Source of the DNA: Solobacterium sp. | Lineage (GTDB): Bacteria; Bacillota_I; Bacilli_A; Erysipelotrichales; Erysipelotrichaceae | Reading direction: 5' to 3' | DNA: 15,681 nt | Assembly (NCBI GenBank): GCA_016280695.1 | Contig: JAEEHG010000207.1 | Span: 1-15,681, forward strand | Shown: piece after piece, positions 7,302 through 12,883 of the stretch | How positions within the stretch are numbered: position 1 is the first letter of the stretch | Layout: each line of letters opens with the position of its first letter | Program-made: the position numbers and the translations under genes | Notes under the pieces: model-generated | Databases searched by the model: none | What the model was told of the DNA's origin: nothing | What the model saw: only the letters and a program-made list of their open reading frames with translations

Positions 7302-7543
7302 GCGGCTTTTCCCTCCGTTTCGTCATAGACTTCAACCATTTCAGCATCCGCCTTGCGGATGGACAGTTCGTAACCGCGGACCGTTACTTCAATCGGATCC
7401 CCCAGCGGTGCGACCTTGCGGACATAGATTTCAACATTCTTCGTAACACCCATGTCCATGATTCTGCGCTTGACGGCCCCTTCACCATGCAGTTTCTTGA
7501 CTGTGCAGGTTCCGCCGATGGCGACATCTCTCAGTGTTTTCAT
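7298..7543 (-). CDS. feoA: FeoA, second copy
   Basis: An 81-residue FeoA-type SH3-like domain protein. Typical features are the turn around GEGAVKRRIMDMGVTKNVEIYVRKVAPLGDPIEV and the ending VRGYELSIRKADAEMVEV. This is the canonical FeoA, in which the PLGDP(I/V) loop and GY(E/R)LSLR are family hallmarks. FeoA is a small cytoplasmic partner of FeoB that is needed for or tunes Fe(II) uptake. A purine-rich GGGGGAG lies 6 bases before its ATG. It follows the first feoA by 14 bases and its stop overlaps the feoB start, the tightest coupling in the operon. Confidence 0.9.
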   Translation of the reverse strand: MKTLRDVAIGGTCTVKKLHGEGAVKRRIMDMGVTKNVEIYVRKVAPLGDPIEVTVRGYELSIRKADAEMVEVYDETEGKAA

Positions 7544-7557
7544 AGAAATCTCCCCCT

Positions 7558-7770
7558 CTAAATCATGATTTTTGCGGCAAGTTCTTTATCCAGCGCAACC
7601 TTGGTGTTCTTGACGTTCACAATCAGGTTGCCGTTCACTGTGGACACAACCATAATTGGTGCCCCCACAACAAACCCCATATCCTCCAGATGTTTTTTTA
7701 CTCCGGGATTACCGCTCACCTTACGGATGACATTCATCTCACCCGGTGTGGCATAGGACAATGGCAGCAT
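7558..7770 (-). CDS. FeoA-like protein, first gene of the feo operon
   Basis: A 70-residue FeoA-domain protein, shorter and more divergent than the second copy. GVKKHLEDMGFVVGAPIMVVSTVNGNLIVNVKNTKVALDKELAAKIMI gives the SH3-like beta core with the LxxMGF turn, but with NTKVALD where canonical FeoA has G-x-x-(L/I)-(A/S)-(L/I)-R. Paired FeoA proteins upstream of feoB are known in Clostridia-like genomes; one may contact FeoB and the other regulate. A TGGAGG lies 6-11 bases before the ATG. It is the promoter-proximal gene of the operon. Confidence 0.85.
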   Translation of the reverse strand: MLPLSYATPGEMNVIRKVSGNPGVKKHLEDMGFVVGAPIMVVSTVNGNLIVNVKNTKVALDKELAAKIMI

Positions 7771-7787
7771 ACATTACCTCCAAATCG

Positions 7788-7807
7788 GTTAGTTTAAGTT
7801 AACTAAC
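7788..7807. promoter_or_regulatory. feo operator, inverted repeat 2
   Basis: GTTAGTT (7788-7794) and AACTAAC (7801-7807) form a 7-6-7 perfect inverted repeat between the feo promoter and the first feoA. It shares the GTTAG/CTAAC half-site with the repeat over the -10. Size and sequence resemble DtxR/IdeR/MntR-family metal repressor sites (TTAGGTTAGCCTAACCTAA type) more than a Fur box, but the regulator is not in the window. Confidence 0.5.
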
Positions 7808-7810
7808 TCA

Positions 7811-7828
7811 CTAACATATTTTAGTTAG
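7811..7828. promoter_or_regulatory. feo operator, inverted repeat 1 over the -10 box
   Basis: CTAAC (7811-7815) and GTTAG (7824-7828) are inverted around 8 bases that contain the -10 hexamer of the feo promoter. A repressor bound here would block RNA polymerase directly. Together with the second repeat it makes a tandem operator of about 41 bp. Confidence 0.5.
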
Positions 7829-7846
7829 CCGTTACTAATATGTCAA
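7818..7846 (-). promoter_or_regulatory. feo operon promoter
   Basis: On the minus strand TTGACA (7841-7846) is followed after exactly 17 bases by TAAAAT (7818-7823). This is a 6/6 and a 5/6 consensus match with ideal spacing. Transcription would start near 7811, about 40 bases before the first feoA. Confidence 0.8.
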
Positions 7847-7874
7847 TTATTTCCACGAAAAAGAGAGCCTCACA

Positions 7875-7883
7875 TGCTAGAAT
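7875..7883 (+). promoter_or_regulatory. possible extended -10 for the HAD gene
   Basis: TGC-TAGAAT (TAGAAT at 7878-7883) is an extended -10 match without a good -35. It would give a very short leader that starts close to the AGGAG at 7891, so it is only a candidate. Confidence 0.25.
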
Positions 7884-7903
7884 TTTTATGAGGAGATCTT
7901 TAT

Positions 7904-8593
7904 ATGAAAACAGCATTATTCTGGGATTTTGACGGTACGCTGATCTATGCAAACGAGTCGTTTTATGAATCTTTCCGTGATGCCCTGGCAGAAAACAGCA
8001 TGGTTCTTCCCGCAGCCGAGCTGTATGATTTCCTGCACGCCCATGTCAGCTGGCACAACCCGGACCGCAGTTTTGCCGGGCGCACCGGCGGTCTGTGGTG
8101 GTCCGACCTGCAGGAAGCCATGAAAGCATTCTGCCTGGCCCATGGCTTAAGCGTCGAAGCCGCGGATCATACCGCCCTCCGGTTCCGGCAGATTGTCACT
8201 TCCAGTGAAATCTATAAACCTTATCCGGACGCGGCCGAAACCTTGAAAACGTGCCATGAGCGCGGTTATGACAACTACATACTCTCCAGCAACTTTCCCG
8301 AACTGCCGGCTGTGGCGGAAGCATTCGGTTTTTCTCCGTACATCCGCGACACTCTGCTCAGTGCCGACATCGGCTGGGAAAAGCCAAGGCCCGAACTTTT
8401 CCTGGAAGCGATGAGACAGGCCGGGAACTATGATGAGTACGTCATGATCGGGGACAATCCGGCCAAGGATATCGCCGGCGGCCGGGCGGCAGGCATGAAG
8501 ACCATTTATGTACATCCCCGTCCGGGAACGGAAAACACGGAATGTGATGCGATTGTCGGTGAACTGTGTGATATTCCGGGGATTCTGAAATGA
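7904..8593 (+). CDS. HAD superfamily phosphatase
   Basis: A 229-residue haloacid dehalogenase-type hydrolase of the phosphoglycolate phosphatase-like (subfamily IA, helical cap) group. All four motifs are intact: I DFDGT with D8 and D10, II S128/S129 in LSSN, III K160 in WEKPRPE, and IV GDNPAKD at 183-189. The helical cap falls at about 18-95. It is a Mg-dependent cytoplasmic phosphomonoesterase; the substrate cannot be read. AGGAG at 7891-7895 lies 8 bases before the ATG. The stop codon overlaps the start of the methyltransferase gene by 4 bases (ATGA), so both are made from one message and may share a pathway. It is divergent from the feo operon. Confidence 0.9.
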   Translation: MKTALFWDFDGTLIYANESFYESFRDALAENSMVLPAAELYDFLHAHVSWHNPDRSFAGRTGGLWWSDLQEAMKAFCLAHGLSVEAADHTALRFRQIVTSSEIYKPYPDAAETLKTCHERGYDNYILSSNFPELPAVAEAFGFSPYIRDTLLSADIGWEKPRPELFLEAMRQAGNYDEYVMIGDNPAKDIAGGRAAGMKTIYVHPRPGTENTECDAIVGELCDIPGILK

Positions 8594-9378
8594 AGAACGT
8601 CAGCCGAACCCTGTTCATTCCGCTGTATGGCAAAGCCCGCGTCAGCCGGCAGGGCATTATCCTGCATGATCCGGATGCCGAGCGTATCTGGGCAGCAGAG
8701 GCGTTTCCCTTCCGCGGCCGGGCAAAATCAAAGTGGCTGGCTTACAATATGGCCATGCGTGCCCGGGTGTTTGATGACTGGACCGAAGCGCAGCTGAAAG
8801 CACACCCGGATGCCCTCGTCCTGCACGCCGGATGCGGCCTTGACAGCCGCTTTCACCGGATCAGGCAGCCATACCGTGAATGGATTGACGGTGACCTGGC
8901 CGAGGTCATTGCAGTCCGCCGGCAGTACTATGCCGATACCGGCAGTTATCATATGCAGACCCTTGACGTGACGAATCCGGACCAGGTCAGGGCCCTGCCG
9001 CACAGTCCTCTCTGCATCGTTGTCATGGAAGGCCTTTCCATGTACCTTACGGAAACCGAACTGCGGGCCTTCCTGCAGATCCTCCGGGAAAAGTACACGG
9101 AGGTGCATATCCTGATGGATATCTACACCGGCTTCGGGGCCCGGGCTTCGCGGCATGCCAATCCGGTCAACGAGACCGGTGTCAGCCAGCTGTACGGCTT
9201 CGATGATATCGGGCAGCTCCTGCAGGGTACCGGCCTGCGCTTTACAGCCGAACACACGTTCACGCCGGACGCCCTGGTCCGGGAACTGAAACCGGCGGAG
9301 CAGGCTTTCTTCCGCCTGCTGTTTACCGGGAAAGCCTATGGGAAAATCTACCGGCTGATCGAACTCACTTCCTGCTGA
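8590..9378 (+). CDS. class I SAM methyltransferase, PPM1/LCM family
   Basis: A 262-residue S-adenosylmethionine-dependent methyltransferase of the leucine carboxyl methyltransferase / TcmP-like family (PF04072-like). The signature LHAGCGLDSRFHR at 78-90 is the SAM site (family form GCGLDTRxxR). WIDGDL at 98-103 supplies the acidic residue. LDVTNPDQV at about 125 follows, and VVMEGLSMYL at 144-153 is the family motif before the active site. Such enzymes methylate O atoms of carboxyl or hydroxyl groups; bacterial substrates are mostly unknown. The start is set by the ATGA overlap with the HAD gene and so by coupling. It is a little shorter than eukaryotic LCMT but complete. A U-tailed hairpin follows at once. 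Confidence 0.85.
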   Translation: MKNVSRTLFIPLYGKARVSRQGIILHDPDAERIWAAEAFPFRGRAKSKWLAYNMAMRARVFDDWTEAQLKAHPDALVLHAGCGLDSRFHRIRQPYREWIDGDLAEVIAVRRQYYADTGSYHMQTLDVTNPDQVRALPHSPLCIVVMEGLSMYLTETELRAFLQILREKYTEVHILMDIYTGFGARASRHANPVNETGVSQLYGFDDIGQLLQGTGLRFTAEHTFTPDALVRELKPAEQAFFRLLFTGKAYGKIYRLIELTSC

Positions 9379-9384
9379 ATACAC

Positions 9385-9419
9385 AAAAACAGCCTGACAT
9401 ATCAGCCAGGCTGTTTTTT
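9385..9419. terminator. bidirectional terminator
   Basis: AAAACAGCCTG (9386-9396) and CAGGCTGTTTT (9407-9417) form an 11-bp stem with a 10-base loop. There are five A on the left (9385-9389) and six T on the right (9414-9419), so it works on both strands. It ends the HAD-methyltransferase unit (+) and the convergent lipoprotein gene (-), whose stops flank it. Confidence 0.85.
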
Positions 9420-9434
9420 CAGTTTAAAAGACTG

Positions 9435-10328
9435 TTACTGCATCCCCATGACCAGCGACTGCAGCTCGTCAATCCGCAGGCCCCGGCCTTCCTCGCCGTC
9501 GTTGAAACAGACCGCGTACACATAGTCACCGGCTGTGAACAGGGCCTTGTTGACCAGGGTGCCGTCCCCTTCGCAATGCACCGGGAGGCCCTTGAAATTC
9601 TCTTCCCAGCTCTCTGTATAGGTATTGAAGTCACCGCTGATGTCCTCATTTCCGATATCGGCCGACTTGCGGACCTGCAGGCTTCCGCCGGTGCCTTCAT
9701 AAAGCACGCAGACTGCACCCGGCATCGCAAGATAGCTCTGCAGCTCAACCGCATGATCACCCTGCGGCAGTGCTTCCGGAACCGGCGGGTCAAAGGCAAA
9801 GCCGGCTATGCCAAGGGCTTCCTCAAGATCCTGTGTTTCCGTCCACGGAATAGAGTTAACGGCCATGCCGTCTTTGATAAACACGGAAGGTTCATCCCCT
9901 TCTGCCATATCGTCATACCAGGTCAGTGTACCGTCACCAATCTCAAAGTATCCGGTACCGTTATCATAGGCAACTGTTTCGGTGCTCTTGGTTTCGCTTT
10001 CAAAGACAACGTCTGTCTTGACCGCGTTCTCATAGACCAGCCGGCTGTTCTCTCCGTCATAAGTGACATCAATATCCCAGCGGCTTGTTTCAAAGGCGCT
10101 GCTGCCCCAGATGACATCCAGGTGGGCCCCGGTATCCGTCCTGAACAGGACGAACGAACCCCGGCCGGCAATCTGTTCATAGTAAGTCCCTTCCAGTTCT
10201 GCCGGGACTTCTTCCGCAGCCGCTTCGGCCGTCGGCTCAGCCGCCGCGGTTTCGGCCGGCTTCTCGGCCGTGCAGCCCGTGCAGGCCAGAACAGCAAGCA
10301 GTGTTCCTGTCAGTATGCTTTTTTTCAT
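9435..10328 (-). CDS. predicted lipoprotein, unknown function
   Basis: A 297-residue exported protein. A basic start (MKKS), a hydrophobic stretch and a lipobox-like LACTGC make a lipoprotein signal peptide; Cys19 is the likeliest lipidated residue, with Cys16 the alternative. Residues about 21-45 are an Ala/Glu-rich linker. The mature part seems to have two domains. About 46-155 begins YYEQIAGRGSF with several aromatic strands. The C-terminal half (about 165-295) carries RKS-x-DIGNEDISGDFNTY and ends in a GDYVYAV strand, a pattern I associate with anchored lipoproteins of gut Bacillota, but I cannot assign a named function. The ATG has GGAGG 7-11 bases before it. It converges on the methyltransferase gene. 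Confidence 0.8.
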   Translation of the reverse strand: MKKSILTGTLLAVLACTGCTAEKPAETAAAEPTAEAAAEEVPAELEGTYYEQIAGRGSFVLFRTDTGAHLDVIWGSSAFETSRWDIDVTYDGENSRLVYENAVKTDVVFESETKSTETVAYDNGTGYFEIGDGTLTWYDDMAEGDEPSVFIKDGMAVNSIPWTETQDLEEALGIAGFAFDPPVPEALPQGDHAVELQSYLAMPGAVCVLYEGTGGSLQVRKSADIGNEDISGDFNTYTESWEENFKGLPVHCEGDGTLVNKALFTAGDYVYAVCFNDGEEGRGLRIDELQSLVMGMQ

Positions 10329-10367
10329 GCTGGTTCCTCCGTTGATATCCTTTATTCAAGCCTTTGC

Positions 10368-10373
10368 ATTATA
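10368..10373 (-). promoter_or_regulatory. -10 box for the lipoprotein gene
   Basis: The minus strand reads TATAAT, a perfect -10, about 40 bases before the ATG at 10328. A -35 at the right spacing is poor (GTTATT or TTATTC), and that region lies next to the terminator of the upstream dipeptidase gene, so promoter and terminator abut. Confidence 0.5.
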
Positions 10374-10399
10374 GCGCCTCCTTACCCGTGAATAACAGA

Positions 10400-10431
10400 A
10401 AAAAGCATGATGTTTTCACACCATGCTTTTT
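10400..10431 (-). terminator. terminator of the C69 dipeptidase gene
   Basis: AAAAAGCATG (10400-10409) and CATGCTTTTT (10422-10431) are perfectly complementary with a 12-base loop. On the minus strand the hairpin runs into six T. It lies about 25 bases after the dipeptidase stop. The mirror A/T ends could also stop plus-strand transcripts. Confidence 0.8.
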
Positions 10432-10456
10432 AATTTGGTCTTCCGAAAGGAATGCC

Positions 10457-11935
10457 TCAGTCGTAGAGGTCGTCCCGCAGACGCTTGTAGTAGAGCTTGT
10501 CAACTGTATCAAGCGCCCAGTCCCAGGCCTTCTGCGCCTGCGCGCAGGTATAGCCGGTCAGATACTCACGGGCTGCTTCGATCCCGCCGCATTCCAGGGC
10601 TGTCTTATATCCGGCTTCGACTCCGGCCTGTTCCTTGTCCCAGCCGGCTTCGAGTTCATCACGGGCAGCCGCAATCACCGGGGCAGCGAACTTCCAGTTC
10701 ATGTCACTGATCATCTGAACGGTCAGGAAACCGAACCAGGCCTTGGACGGATCGTACTTGATCTCGCTCTTGTCAACATCGAAGTGCGCCAGCTTGGCAG
10801 AATGAACATCCAGATACTCATAGCCCTTCGGCACTCTGGTCAGGGCGACCGGGTACCACGGTGTGTACGGATTGACACACGGTCTCGGCATTGCCCGGTA
10901 CATTCTGGTCAGATACATGTCATCATTGAATTCGAAGATCGAGCTTTCAACTGTGGCGTTGTTGCATACCGGGCAGAATGTGTCATAACCCTTGTGCGGA
11001 TTCGCTGTGCCGCCTGCCGTCCGGTCATCCTCGGTGCCTTCGAAGTGTGTCCTCAGCACAGCCTTGACATCTTCCTTGCTGTACTTGCGGACTGCCTTCT
11101 GCGAGAACTGACGGATATTGTCCCTGGTCAGTTCGACACCGGTCAGCAGCCGCCAGGCATTGCGGCCGCGCAACCAGTTGCGCTCCTGCAGTTCGTCTTC
11201 CTGATAAACCTTGGCGAAGTCAAAGTCGCTGTAATCGCCTTCCACTGCCGGCTTGTACCAGCCCTGCTCGATCGCATGGGTGACAATATTCTTTGTGTAC
11301 TTGAAGTTGTCCGGATCATTGAAATCGATCTGATGGATGGTCAGATGATTCGGCATGTAGTATACTTCATCATCCTGGATTCTTCTGGCTACGCAGTTGA
11401 ATCCCTTCGGGACCTGGACAGACCATGCTTCGTCCTTGTCGACGATGTGGTAGACACGGCTGGAGCAGTATCCATACTTCTCAACCAGTTCCATGGCAAC
11501 CTCGACACCCTGTCTGGCTGTCTTGGCGCGCTGGGCAACCAGGGTCCGCAGCGCATAGCCCAGGCCATAGGCTTCCCGGTTGTCCTTGTGGGAACCGGTG
11601 GCGTCCATGGTCGGCCGGGCAGCGTTGGAGACCAGTGCCACGCCGTTTTCATTCATGAAGACATCCGCGAAGGAGATCCCGCCGACGCACTTCACTTCAG
11701 ACCAGTAGTAGGCATAGGTTTCCGGAACCTGCGGAATGATGGCCTTGCCGTCTTCGAAGACGACCATTTCGCCTTCCTTGTGCTGCATGCGCGGCACCAG
11801 GTGGGACTGCACCATGCATTCGGTGTCATCCTCATTATGTCCGAGAATGACATGTCCGGTGACGGAAGCGTTCTTACCGATAATAACGGTACTGCAGTTG
11901 CCGCGGTCCAGCCCGGCATAGTTGTAATAAATCAT
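10457..11935 (-). CDS. C69 family dipeptidase
   Basis: A 492-residue Ntn-fold peptidase of family C69 (PepD-like), which cleaves dipeptides for amino acid supply. The expected nucleophile Cys14 sits in GNCSTVIIGKNAS, followed by HVILGHNEDD with the family NED element. In C69 enzymes the Cys becomes N-terminal after removal of the short leader, so residues 1-13 would be a propeptide. A Cys pair CPVC and many aromatic residues mark the second half. ATG 11935 is chosen over a GTG at 11944, as GGAAGG lies 8 bases before the ATG. No signal peptide is seen, so it is probably cytoplasmic. It has its own promoter and terminator, although no clear terminator separates it from the spermidine synthase-like gene upstream. 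Confidence 0.88.
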   Translation of the reverse strand: MIYYNYAGLDRGNCSTVIIGKNASVTGHVILGHNEDDTECMVQSHLVPRMQHKEGEMVVFEDGKAIIPQVPETYAYYWSEVKCVGGISFADVFMNENGVALVSNAARPTMDATGSHKDNREAYGLGYALRTLVAQRAKTARQGVEVAMELVEKYGYCSSRVYHIVDKDEAWSVQVPKGFNCVARRIQDDEVYYMPNHLTIHQIDFNDPDNFKYTKNIVTHAIEQGWYKPAVEGDYSDFDFAKVYQEDELQERNWLRGRNAWRLLTGVELTRDNIRQFSQKAVRKYSKEDVKAVLRTHFEGTEDDRTAGGTANPHKGYDTFCPVCNNATVESSIFEFNDDMYLTRMYRAMPRPCVNPYTPWYPVALTRVPKGYEYLDVHSAKLAHFDVDKSEIKYDPSKAWFGFLTVQMISDMNWKFAAPVIAAARDELEAGWDKEQAGVEAGYKTALECGGIEAAREYLTGYTCAQAQKAWDWALDTVDKLYYKRLRDDLYD

Positions 11936-11956
11936 GTTGAGCACCTTCCTTTCTGA

Positions 11957-11971
11957 AGATAAGTGTTATCT
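11957..11971. promoter_or_regulatory. 15-bp dyad at the dipeptidase promoter
   Basis: AGATAA-GTG-TTATCT is a perfect 6-3-6 inverted repeat just downstream of the -10 box and about 22 bases before the ATG. The position suits a repressor operator acting on the start site. The cognate regulator is unknown. Confidence 0.4.
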
Positions 11972-11977
11972 GATTCT

Positions 11978-12007
11978 ATTGTCCTTAATTAGCCGTGGTA
12001 ATGTCAA
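11978..12007 (-). promoter_or_regulatory. probable promoter of the C69 dipeptidase gene
   Basis: On the minus strand TTGACA (12002-12007) and GACAAT (11978-11983) are 18 bases apart. The -35 is perfect and the -10 matches at 4 of 6. It lies in the only sizeable gap between this gene and the upstream one. Confidence 0.5.
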
Positions 12008-12051
12008 TTCTTATACATTTATACAGATCATAAGATTTAACATATTATTCC

Positions 12052-12843
12052 CTACAGCCGGAAATCCCGGAAGATTTTATCCAGGTCCCGGTCATACATC
12101 AGTCTTCCCTCCGGGGTTTCATAGGGAATCATCTCCGGTACGGACGCATGTGTGTCGGAAGCGAAGACAATGTAGTTGCTGGCATCGGATTCTTCTTCCG
12201 GCACACCTTTGGCCGGCACGAGCAGCACATGGCGGAATACCTTCTGCAGGGTCAGCAGGACATCCTGCAGGAACCAGGATTCCCCGATATCATCATAGCC
12301 CGGCACGTTTGCCATGTAGAGGCCGCCTTCTTTCAGCCGGCTGCGGATCAGCTTCGCGCACTCCTCTGTGGCCAGCGGGAATGCCGGCATGAAGCCGCTG
12401 TAGGCATCGTTGATGATGACGTCATATTGTTTTTCCTCGTCATTCAGAAGCTGCCGGCCATCGGCCGTGACCAGGCGCAGCCGGTGGTTTTCCTCAGTAT
12501 GAAAGGTCTCAATCAGTTCATCCAGGAAAAACCAGTCACAGGCCCGCCGCACGGCGTCTTCATCCGTCTCGGCTACGGTCATGGCAATCTCCGGATAATG
12601 ACTGATGAGATATTTCGGATAGGAATACCCGGCCCCGCCGATCATCATGATCTCCCGGATATCCATGTCCAGGGAAAACATGAGATTCCACTTCTTCATG
12701 TACGGGAAAATCAGTTCGTTCCGCAGTTCCGGTTCGAGATAGGTGGCGGAGTGACAGACATCATCCTGCAGGTAATACCGCACCGGGTGACCGTCCTCCA
12801 CCCCTTCCGCAATACTGATTTCCGGTTTGCTTTCTTCGTTCAT
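12052..12843 (-). CDS. spermidine synthase-like protein
   Basis: A 263-residue protein with the Rossmann fold of spermidine synthases and class I methyltransferases. IMMIGGAGYS at 65-74 stands where synthases have (V/L)GGGDGG. AETDEDAV at 91-98 replaces the E(V/I)D ribose-binding motif. RLVTADGRQLL at 123-133 and YDVIINDAYSG at 140-150 match the later motifs. Loss of the GDGG aspartate and of the D-SSDP segment suggests it is not a standard aminopropyltransferase; a SAM or decarboxylated-SAM enzyme of unknown substrate is likelier. ATG 12843 is used, as an in-frame GTG at 12864 lies inside a hairpin and has no useful ribosome site. Even ATG 12843 has only a weak AAAAGAG. It lies downstream of gatB beyond a probable terminator. 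Confidence 0.75.
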   Translation of the reverse strand: MNEESKPEISIAEGVEDGHPVRYYLQDDVCHSATYLEPELRNELIFPYMKKWNLMFSLDMDIREIMMIGGAGYSYPKYLISHYPEIAMTVAETDEDAVRRACDWFFLDELIETFHTEENHRLRLVTADGRQLLNDEEKQYDVIINDAYSGFMPAFPLATEECAKLIRSRLKEGGLYMANVPGYDDIGESWFLQDVLLTLQKVFRHVLLVPAKGVPEEESDASNYIVFASDTHASVPEMIPYETPEGRLMYDRDLDKIFRDFRL

Positions 12844-12856
12844 ACTCTTTTCAGAA

Positions 12857-12879
12857 AAGGGCACACATCCGGTGCCCTT
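12857..12879 (-). terminator. probable terminator after gatB
   Basis: AAGGGCAC (12857-12864) and GTGCCCTT (12872-12879) make a perfect 8-bp stem with a 7-base loop. On the minus strand it continues into TTTTC, a short U tract. It begins 4 bases after the gatB stop. Termination may be partial, which would let some reading reach the next gene. Confidence 0.6.
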
Positions 12880-12883
12880 ATGC

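Noticed and set aside
7788..7828. Fur box at the feo promoter
   Set aside because: No GATAAT-type repeats or 7-1-7 TGATAAT arrangement; the half-site is GTTAG, so a DtxR-like regulator fits better.
10364..11956. 530-codon plus-strand open frame opposite the C69 gene
   Set aside because: Antisense shadow; no ribosome site and no recognisable protein, while the minus-strand frame is a clear peptidase.
12001..12051. Possible terminator after the synthase-like gene (CTTAT...ATAAG)
   Set aside because: Only a 5-bp AT-rich pairing with no U tract; not enough to call.
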